In this document: piece by piece, positions 6,669-12,121 of the stretch | How the letters are laid out: each line of letters opens with the position of its first letter | Position numbering within the stretch: the stretch's first letter is position 1 | Source: an uncultured bacterium | GTDB lineage: Bacteria > Cyanobacteriota > Vampirovibrionia > Gastranaerophilales > Gastranaerophilaceae | DNA length: 12,121 bases | Direction of reading: 5' to 3' | Assembly: GCA_905211505.1 (NCBI GenBank) | Contig: CAJMAX010000034.1 | Span: forward strand, 1-12,121 | The notes under the pieces: model-generated | Told to the model about the DNA's origin: nothing | Databases searched by the model: none | Seen by the model: the letters and a program-made list of their open reading frames with translations, nothing else | Program-made: the position numbers and the translations under genes

Positions 6669-6674
6669 CACCTT
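6669..6674 (-). promoter_or_regulatory. Ribosome binding site of the second response regulator
   Basis: AAGGTG on minus lies 6 nt before the ATG at 6662. The in-frame GTG at 6669-6671 is part of the site itself, which rules out the longer 211-residue reading. Confidence 0.65.
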
Positions 6675-6681
6675 ATTCTAG

Positions 6682-7329
6682 TTAAACTATCTGATATTTT
6701 AAAGCTTTTAATGCAGCTTGAAGTCTATCATCGACTTCTAATTTTTGCAAAATACTTGCTACATGCGCTTTTGTTGTATTAACACTGATAACAAGATGCT
6801 GCGCAATCTCCATATTGCTATATCCTTCGGTCATCAGTTTTAAAATTTGAGCTTCGCGAGCAGTCAAATCATAGTTTTTATAAGTAGTTTCACTTTCTTT
6901 TACTTTTGAATTTGTTGTTGCCTGTAAAACAATATGAGCAATACTTGGATCAAACCACGCAGCCCCGTCAGCTACTGATTGCACAACATTAACAAGTCTT
7001 TGCAAATTTATTTCTTTTGAACAATATGCATTTGCTCCTGCTTTTAAGCTGTTCAAAACTTCTTTTTCATCATTATGCGATGTTAAAATAATAATTTTAG
7101 CGTCTTTATTAATTGAGTGAATAGCTTTTGTTGCCTCAATACCATTCATATTAGGAAGACCAAGATCCATAATTACAATATCAACTGAATTATTCTTGAA
7201 TATATCCAGAGCTTCTTCGGCTGAAGATGCTTCATGAATAACATCAATATAGTCAACATCTTCAAATGTAGTTTTTAGACCAAAACGTGTCAACTCATGG
7301 TCTTCTACAATTAATAAGTTCTTCTTCAT
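6682..7329 (-). CDS. NarL/FixJ-type response regulator (first of pair)
   Basis: A 215-residue regulator of the NarL class. The receiver (1-122) has Glu9/Asp10, phospho-acceptor Asp55 in IMDLGLPNMNG, Thr83 and Lys105, all in place. GANAYCSKEI (98-107) and GAAWFDPSIA (122-131) resemble cyanobacterial NarL-type regulators. The LuxR/GerE DNA-binding domain covers about 154-213, with LTAREAQILKLM at 155-166 and TTKAHVASILQKL at 185-197. The ATG overlaps the stop of the upstream TPR gene as ATGA, a 4-bp overlap typical of translational coupling, with AGAGGAA (7338-7344) 8 nt before it. The coupling suggests matched amounts of TPR protein and regulator. Its sensor kinase is not in the window, and its targets are unknown. 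Confidence 0.93.
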   Translation of the reverse strand: MKKNLLIVEDHELTRFGLKTTFEDVDYIDVIHEASSAEEALDIFKNNSVDIVIMDLGLPNMNGIEATKAIHSINKDAKIIILTSHNDEKEVLNSLKAGANAYCSKEINLQRLVNVVQSVADGAAWFDPSIAHIVLQATTNSKVKESETTYKNYDLTAREAQILKLMTEGYSNMEIAQHLVISVNTTKAHVASILQKLEVDDRLQAALKALKYQIV

Positions 7330-8876
7330 ATACTCAATTCCTCTTTTGCCAAATTGTAATCAGGATTCAGGTTCAAACTTTTTTTAAAATTCTTATGAGC
7401 TTCAGCTGTCAAACCTTTATTTTTAAGCACAAGTCCTAAATAATAATAATATCTAAAATCTTTTTCGTCAATATGCTTTACAACACCCAAAAAAGATAAA
7501 GCTCCATCATAATTTTCTTTATCAATCTCAATTCTTGCTAAATCAATCCATCCATCTCTAAATGCCGGATTTATCGCTATAGCTTTTTTCAAATAAGCAA
7601 CTTCACGATCCTTTTCCAGTAGAGCCATTTGATAGTAAGCTTCATAGGCATTTGAACTTACTTTCAAAACTTTTGAATATATATCTTTTGCTTTTTTAAG
7701 ATTATTTAGTTTCTGATAAGTTTGAGCAAGCTTTATATCAGAACTACATGACCTATCTTTGCCTGAAGCCTTTTTATAATAATTTGCAGCAAGCTTATAA
7801 TCCTTATTTCTGAATGCTATATCACCTAACACCGTCAATGCCATAACATTGGAGTGGTCAATATCCACAGATTTTAAAGCATAATCTTGAGCTTTTTCAA
7901 ACTCTTTCATATCTAAATAAACCTGCGCAGTTAATGCATAGACATCTTTATTTATATTCTTTTTACCTGAAATTGACGATTGCAAAACCCTAATAGCTTT
8001 ATTTAATTCTCCTTCGTCATAATAATAATATGCAAGGTAATATTTCTTCCAGTAATCATTTTTTGCAGCTTTATACAAAATATACTGCTGCGAAGAGTGC
8101 AATTCTTTGTCAAAAATAACTGTGTTAATTACCTTTGAATCCAAATCACTTAAATACTTCAAACCATCCTGCGGCTTATCGGATTGAGCATAAATTTCTG
8201 CTCGAAGTCTTTTATAATTAATATTTTTTGGATTTTTTGAAATCGCTTCATCTATGGATTTTTGAGCCTGTTTAATATCTCCGTTTTTCAGACTTCCAAA
8301 AGCTACAAGATAATTTGCATAATCAGATTCCATCAATAATGTAGTCTGCTTTAACAATTCACCTGTCGCTTCCTGACTCTGATCATTATACATAATATTT
8401 GCATAAATTTCTGCCAGATAAATTTGATCTTTATGAGTCAAAGTATAATTCGGAAAATAAAAATTCTTTACATCTTCTTCCAACAAAGATGAAACCGAAT
8501 TATCTGCAATCTTTGAAATCGCAAGTTCTGCCAGACTAAAAAATCCAATAGAAGCCATCTCTTTAGATAAACGCATATAGATATAATCATTTGGCATAAC
8601 ATTGTCTATTAGTATTTGAAAATCCCGATATGATGAACGAACATTGCTCTGCATAAATTTTTCCATCGCAATGGTATACTGATTCTTTATTGAATTTTTA
8701 GTTAATGACATTTTTTTTAAATCAAATGATGGTTGGTTTATTTCTTCTAAATAAGTAGACTGATTGTTTTCTAAAGGATTAATCAGCTCAATACCATTCA
8801 TATCAAAACCAAAAGCAAAATTCATTCCTAAAGAGGCAAGAAGCAATGATACAGTAATACAATTTTTAACTTTCAT
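7326..8876 (-). CDS. Exported TPR-repeat protein
   Basis: The start is ATG at 8874-8876, giving 516 residues; AAGGGGGA (8881-8888) precedes it and a signal peptide follows directly. Residues 1-23 have a basic start (KVK), a hydrophobic core (ITVSLLLASLGM) and a likely cleavage after AFG. There is no lipobox Cys, so it should be a soluble periplasmic or exported protein. Residues 30-150 are helical and of unknown type. About 188-250 and 275-510 hold tandem TPR motifs (for example around 311-340, 346-372, 411-436 and 475-506), a protein-protein interaction scaffold. Two tyrosine-rich patches (279-286, 477-480) stand out. It overlaps the upstream HD-GYP-type gene by 11 bp and the downstream regulator by 4 bp, so it is bound into a signalling operon although it acts outside the cytosol. 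A longer reading from 8972 would bury the signal peptide and is rejected. Confidence 0.85.
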   Translation of the reverse strand: MKVKNCITVSLLLASLGMNFAFGFDMNGIELINPLENNQSTYLEEINQPSFDLKKMSLTKNSIKNQYTIAMEKFMQSNVRSSYRDFQILIDNVMPNDYIYMRLSKEMASIGFFSLAELAISKIADNSVSSLLEEDVKNFYFPNYTLTHKDQIYLAEIYANIMYNDQSQEATGELLKQTTLLMESDYANYLVAFGSLKNGDIKQAQKSIDEAISKNPKNINYKRLRAEIYAQSDKPQDGLKYLSDLDSKVINTVIFDKELHSSQQYILYKAAKNDYWKKYYLAYYYYDEGELNKAIRVLQSSISGKKNINKDVYALTAQVYLDMKEFEKAQDYALKSVDIDHSNVMALTVLGDIAFRNKDYKLAANYYKKASGKDRSCSSDIKLAQTYQKLNNLKKAKDIYSKVLKVSSNAYEAYYQMALLEKDREVAYLKKAIAINPAFRDGWIDLARIEIDKENYDGALSFLGVVKHIDEKDFRYYYYLGLVLKNKGLTAEAHKNFKKSLNLNPDYNLAKEELSI

Positions 8877-10608
8877 TGTTTCCCCCTTTTCCATCAATAT
8901 CTCCCAAGTAATATCCGTTAAACATTTCAACAGCTTTTTGTTGAACTTCATTTCTTGATTCAGCTGTAACAAAACGGTATATAGACATTAAATCATACTG
9001 TTTCAAAAATTCTTCATCCAGAGGTTCCATTTTGCCGTTAGATTCAGATAGGAAAACTTTAATAATTTTATTTGACGGAATTGATAAAAATGTATCCACA
9101 AGATTTTTATCAAAATGTGAACCTGCACCTTTTAATAATATATCAAGAACATTAGCAATAGGCATCTTGTCACGGTAATGCCTTTTTGACGTAATAGCAT
9201 CAAATACATCTGCAACTGCCAAAATTCTACCTCCAAGGGTAATTTCTTCACCTTTCAGGTGTCTGTAATATCCCGTACCATCCCATTTTTCATGATGAGA
9301 ACAGGCCATTTCTGTTATAATCCTAAAATCAGGAGACATGTAAATTTTGTTCAAAATATTGTGAGTAATCCTTACATGTTCTTGAATATGTTTATACTCT
9401 TCCTCTGTAAGCTTGCCTTCTTTCTGCAATACAGAATCTCTTATTCCAATTTTGCCTATATCATGCAAAATTGCAGCTTTTTCCAACAAACTTCTATCTT
9501 TAGCCTCCATACCAATAGCTTCGGCTAAAAGTGTTGAGTACATACGAACACGCGTAGAATGACCTGCGGTAATTTTATCCCTTGCATCAATTGAGGTTGC
9601 CAGTGTATCGATGAAACTTTCAAACAAAACTTTTTGTTCGTGATACATCTGCAACTGCTGGTCAAATAATTGTGCATTTTCAAGTGCAATACTTGCACTT
9701 CCGCCAATTGCAATTAACAAATCTTCGTCATTTTTAGTAAATACACCATCAATTTTATTTAAAACCTGAAATGCACCTATTATCTCTCTATTATTGTTCA
9801 TAATAGGCATACACAAAATTGTTTTTGTCCGATAACCGGTTTTTATATCAACTTCAGGATTGAATCTTGGATCATCATAGGCTTCTACAATATTTAATGT
9901 TTCACCGGTTTTAACAACATAACCGGCAAGCCCTTTATCTGCAGGGAACCTTATTTCATGGCTTGCATCAACCCCTAAAGCAACTTTAGACCACAACTCA
10001 TCAGTATCTTTATCCCATAAAAAAACCGTACATCTGTCTGCCTGAATTGCATTTTTTGTTTCTTCTGCTATAACCCTCAACAACTCATCAATATCAGTCA
10101 GCGCTGTAATTGAACGGCTTATTTTTACAAGAGAAACCAGAGGATCACTCTTTGTAGGAAGAGAATAATCCATCCCGTTTTGCAACTGCTTTATTCTTGT
10201 ATTTATAGTCCCAGACAGAGAAAATTTATCTTCTTCAACAGAAAGCTTTAAAGCGTTATTATAATGAATGATTGCAACATCTTTATTATTCTCAGCAAAA
10301 TTAATATTCCCAAGTATTAATTCATTTATTAACTGCGCAGAAATATTTGCAGAACGTGAAGCCATAAATGAGGCATCCTGAATTAACGCAAGACTACTTT
10401 CAAAATCAACTTTATGCTCTGAATAATTTAAAAAAGCCAAAAGACTCAAGCATATAGAAATACCTGCAGACAAATCCTTATTTTTAAATATTTCATATGA
10501 TTTTTTTATCAAATTTTCAGCTTCAGGATATTTCTTTTCATCAATAAGACTTAACCCCTGATAAATCAAATTTTCAGCTTTTTCTGCTTTTATACTACTC
10601 TCTGTCAT
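8866..10608 (-). CDS. TPR-like / GAF / HD-GYP-type signalling protein
   Basis: A 580-residue, apparently soluble protein. Residues 11-143 are helical and TPR-like. A GAF domain follows (about 170-312), containing PADKGLAGYVV and NK-X4-F-X3-DE (284-295), the motif of cyclic-nucleotide-binding GAF domains. A short helix (313-330) links to an HD-GYP-type domain (about 331-508), with GHSTRV (349-354), HDIGKIGI (His382, Asp383, Lys386), His411, HHEKWDGTGYY (438-448) and ADVFDA (466-471). The metal-ligand set looks intact, but the third letter of GYP is Tyr (GYY, 446-448). HD-GYP enzymes usually hydrolyse c-di-GMP; whether this variant does is open. A tail of about 70 residues follows. The start is ATG at 10606-10608 behind AAAAGGA (10619-10625); a TTG at 10650 lies upstream of the predicted transcript start. 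It is the first gene of the signalling operon. Confidence 0.9.
   Translation of the reverse strand: MTESSIKAEKAENLIYQGLSLIDEKKYPEAENLIKKSYEIFKNKDLSAGISICLSLLAFLNYSEHKVDFESSLALIQDASFMASRSANISAQLINELILGNINFAENNKDVAIIHYNNALKLSVEEDKFSLSGTINTRIKQLQNGMDYSLPTKSDPLVSLVKISRSITALTDIDELLRVIAEETKNAIQADRCTVFLWDKDTDELWSKVALGVDASHEIRFPADKGLAGYVVKTGETLNIVEAYDDPRFNPEVDIKTGYRTKTILCMPIMNNNREIIGAFQVLNKIDGVFTKNDEDLLIAIGGSASIALENAQLFDQQLQMYHEQKVLFESFIDTLATSIDARDKITAGHSTRVRMYSTLLAEAIGMEAKDRSLLEKAAILHDIGKIGIRDSVLQKEGKLTEEEYKHIQEHVRITHNILNKIYMSPDFRIITEMACSHHEKWDGTGYYRHLKGEEITLGGRILAVADVFDAITSKRHYRDKMPIANVLDILLKGAGSHFDKNLVDTFLSIPSNKIIKVFLSESNGKMEPLDEEFLKQYDLMSIYRFVTAESRNEVQQKAVEMFNGYYLGDIDGKGGNNES
8881..8888 (-). promoter_or_regulatory. 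Ribosome binding site of the TPR gene, inside the HD-GYP-type gene
   Basis: AAGGGGGA on minus lies 4-5 nt before the ATG at 8876 and within the last codons of the upstream gene (GGNNES end). It decides for the start that exposes the signal peptide. Confidence 0.65.
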
Positions 10609-10618
10609 AAATATAATA

Positions 10619-10659
10619 TCCTTTTCATATATTGTACAATAATTTCTCAATTATTTCAA
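10619..10659 (-). promoter_or_regulatory. Promoter and RBS of the signalling operon
   Basis: On minus, TTGAAA (10654-10659) and TACAAT (10631-10636) are exactly 17 bp apart, each matching the sigma-70 consensus at five of six bases. A start near 10624 gives a leader of about 16 nt that begins at the AAAAGGA ribosome site (10619-10625). The -10 lies within a perfect palindrome ATTGTACAAT (10631-10640). The spacer side carries an inverted repeat AATAATT-TCTC-AATTATT (10638-10655), a possible operator. Confidence 0.65.
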
Positions 10660-10755
10660 AATATATTTACATTTTGTAGTTTACGACAAAATAATGTACT
10701 TGTACGATGAAAAAATACAAAAAAATGATACATTAAAATATGTATAAGGATTTAA

Positions 10756-10760
10756 AGAGG
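10756..10760 (+). promoter_or_regulatory. Ribosome binding site of the zinc-ribbon gene
   Basis: AGAGG lies 7 nt before the ATG at 10768. A possible -10, TAAAAT, is at 10734-10739, but no acceptable -35 is found at usual spacing, so the plus-strand promoter is left unassigned. Confidence 0.6.
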
Positions 10761-10767
10761 TAACAAA

Positions 10768-11283
10768 ATGGCTGATACAAGAAAAACATTAAAATGTCCT
10801 GCTTGTGGCAAAGATATGGAAAAAGTTTTCATTCCAACACAGGGAATAAACCTTGATATTTGCACAAACGGTTGCGGCGGAATATATTTTGACAACAGAG
10901 AATTTAAAGATTTTGACGAAAAAGATGAAGACATTTCTGTAATATTAGCAAAAATCGAAAACAAAACATTTGCAGCAGTTGATACAACAGCAGAAAGATA
11001 CTGCCCGAACTGTGGAGCAAAAATGGTTAAAAACAGCTCAAGCATAAACAATAACATTGAAGTCGACGATTGCTACAACTGTGGCGGGAAATTCCTTGAC
11101 AGAGAAGAACTTGTAAAAATCAGAGCAGAATACGATACAGAAGAAGAAAGAAGCGAAGATGTATTAAGACAGGTATACAAAACTGTAGGTCAGGATCTTG
11201 CAGAATTAGACCAGAAATATGCTCTATCCAAAACCGACAGAACTATACTACAAAAAGTATTTTATAAAATAATCGGACAATAA
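10768..11283 (+). CDS. Protein with two TFIIB-type zinc ribbons
   Basis: The 171-residue protein has two copies of the short zinc-ribbon known as zf-TFIIB. The first uses Cys10/Cys13 (CPAC) and Cys32/Cys36, with CGGIYFD just after (36-42). The second uses Cys79/Cys82 (CPNC) and Cys102/Cys105, with CGGKFLD (105-111). The first ribbon has CX3C in its second pair (CTNGC) where CX2C is usual. Both are followed by an acidic RE(E/F) stretch typical of the family. The C-terminal third (120-171) is a charged helical segment without further motifs. Bacterial zf-TFIIB proteins are widespread and mostly uncharacterised; nucleic-acid or protein binding is likely, but no role is assigned. It is the only plus-strand gene, divergent from the signalling operon (159 bp gap) and convergent with the metallopeptidase gene, which it overlaps by 22 bp. 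Confidence 0.88.
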   Translation: MADTRKTLKCPACGKDMEKVFIPTQGINLDICTNGCGGIYFDNREFKDFDEKDEDISVILAKIENKTFAAVDTTAERYCPNCGAKMVKNSSSINNNIEVDDCYNCGGKFLDREELVKIRAEYDTEEERSEDVLRQVYKTVGQDLAELDQKYALSKTDRTILQKVFYKIIGQ

Positions 11284-12083
11284 ATATCTTCTAAAACTTT
11301 TTCAAGTTCCATATAATATCCGGATTTTAAAAGGTAATAAAAACGTCTGCAAGTTACAGGGGCTAAGTCATGTACCGCGTCAGCATCAAGATAAAGCCCC
11401 TCTACAAGCCTTGCAAACAATTCTGTTGGCCGCAAATAATATTTTTTCAGTTTATTTATTTTTGAAGAAATTCTTCTTTGTTTTTTCTGGCAGGATTTTA
11501 ATCGAATATAAGCCGCAAATTCAGGCGACATATCGCAAAAATCACGTTCAATAGTGTCAATTGAAAAAATCTCTGTCTTTTTAAACCACATGCCAGAAAC
11601 CAGCTTAATTCTATCATACTTTAACAAATATTTAGCCTTTGATTTTTTTATATACCTGTCAAACTCCTTAAATTTCTTTGAGCGCATAAATTTAGGATAA
11701 CGTGATTTAATAATTTTTTCATAATCACGAATCTTATCTTTTACCAATTTTTTATGGTACTCAAGCTTTTCGCATTTTGATTGATAATCTACAAAATTTG
11801 TAACCTTTAAAAGCTCTTTTGCATATATGTTAGTCGCAGAATCATCAAAAATTACACTCAAATTCCCGCCGGTTTTCATCATATCAGGCTCCAATTTTGA
11901 ATGAATATAATGTGCAAACTCATGCAGTAACGTCGGTACAATTCTTACTTCCGGAATATTTTTCGAAATATCTATACGATTATTCATGTAAAAGCCCTGA
12001 TGCCCACGCGCCTTTGTAGATGTATAAACTTCCAGACCAAGACTTTTAAAATACGCAATTAAAACTTTTTCATTTAAAATCAT
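11262..12083 (-). CDS. Putative zinc metallopeptidase-like protein (HEFAH)
   Basis: The 273-residue protein has the gluzincin signature LLHEFAHYIH (52-61): zinc ligands His54 and His58, catalytic Glu55. RGHQGFYMNNRIDIS (26-40) precedes it, as in ImmA/IrrE-like and polyvalent phage or plasmid peptidase domains. A plausible third ligand is Glu221 in RPTELFARLVEGL (218-230). The middle (103-215) is very Lys-rich and probably coiled or helical. There is no signal peptide, so a cytosolic protein is expected. Substrate unknown; roles such as cleaving a repressor are known for ImmA-like proteins, but none is shown here. ATG at 12081-12083 has no Shine-Dalgarno and sits at the expected transcript start (leaderless). 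A downstream ATG at residue 33 has a weak AGGG but would cut into the conserved N-terminal segment. The 3' end overlaps the zinc-ribbon gene on the other strand. Confidence 0.75.
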   Translation of the reverse strand: MILNEKVLIAYFKSLGLEVYTSTKARGHQGFYMNNRIDISKNIPEVRIVPTLLHEFAHYIHSKLEPDMMKTGGNLSVIFDDSATNIYAKELLKVTNFVDYQSKCEKLEYHKKLVKDKIRDYEKIIKSRYPKFMRSKKFKEFDRYIKKSKAKYLLKYDRIKLVSGMWFKKTEIFSIDTIERDFCDMSPEFAAYIRLKSCQKKQRRISSKINKLKKYYLRPTELFARLVEGLYLDADAVHDLAPVTCRRFYYLLKSGYYMELEKVLEDIYCPIIL

Positions 12084-12089
12084 AATCTA

Positions 12090-12118
12090 ATTATATTACA
12101 CAAACGCGCGCGCTGCAA
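12090..12118 (-). promoter_or_regulatory. Promoter of the metallopeptidase-like gene
   Basis: On minus, a perfect TATAAT (12090-12095) lies 17 bp from TTGCAG (12113-12118). Six bases separate the -10 from the A of the ATG, so transcription should start on or next to the first base of the start codon. The spacer holds a CGCGCGCGC run, striking in such AT-rich DNA. Confidence 0.6.
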
Positions 12119-12121
12119 AAA

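Noticed and set aside
8866..8972. N-terminally longer TPR protein starting at 8972
   Set aside because: It would overlap the HD-GYP-type gene by about 107 bp and place a clean signal peptide in the interior.
9259..9713. Open frames of 62-89 codons on either strand inside the HD-GYP-type gene
   Set aside because: They are shadows of a gene with clear domain motifs and have no ribosome sites or recognisable products.
10752..11057. Minus-strand open frame opposite the zinc-ribbon gene
   Set aside because: Antisense to a gene with eight correctly spaced cysteines and a good ribosome site; the product is a hydrophobic by-product of the reverse strand.
1..12121. tRNA, rRNA, CRISPR array, insertion sequence or attachment site
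   Set aside because: No cloverleaf, repeat-spacer pattern, transposase or terminal repeats were seen; the window looks chromosomal.

Overview
The window is AT-rich (about one third G+C by eye) and almost fully coding. Eleven of twelve genes run leftward on the minus strand; only a small zinc-ribbon gene at 10768-11283 runs on plus. The lipid A genes (lpxD, lpxC, fabZ) and a heptose nucleotidyltransferase (rfaE2) mean a diderm, LPS-making bacterium. The C-terminal half of DapB, the NarL-type receiver sequences and the pentapeptide-repeat protein read most like Cyanobacteria and their relatives. With the low G+C, my best guess is a non-photosynthetic relative such as Vampirovibrionia/Melainabacteria (Gastranaerophilales-like). 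This is inferred from remembered family motifs, not from a search.

Layout, right to left in the direction of transcription. (1) 11262-12083: a zinc metallopeptidase-like protein (HEFAH) whose promoter appears to place the transcript start on the ATG (leaderless). It converges on, and overlaps by 22 bp, the plus-strand two-zinc-ribbon gene. (2) From a good promoter at 10631-10659, a compact signalling operon: TPR/GAF/HD-GYP-type protein, exported TPR protein, NarL-type response regulator, a second LuxR-type response regulator, and a pentapeptide-repeat protein. The first three are joined by 11-bp and 4-bp overlaps. No histidine kinase is present. (3) dapB, preceded by a 12-bp hairpin or inverted repeat that coincides with its candidate promoter; then asd, then a small unknown ORF closed by a hairpin terminator. 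DapB and Asd are two steps of the lysine/diaminopimelate pathway. (4) A new promoter starts rfaE2-lpxD-lpxC-fabZ, an envelope operon that ends in a clear terminator just after fabZ.

The likely system of interest is the five-gene signalling block. A GAF domain carrying the NKXnFX3DE cyclic-nucleotide motif is joined to an HD-GYP domain in which GYP reads GYY. It is translationally linked to a secreted TPR protein and to two DNA-binding response regulators, with a pentapeptide-repeat protein at the end. A promoter spacer with an inverted repeat precedes the block. Ribosome binding sites are strong and uniform (AAGGAG and close variants), and the predicted leaders are short (about 0-20 nt).
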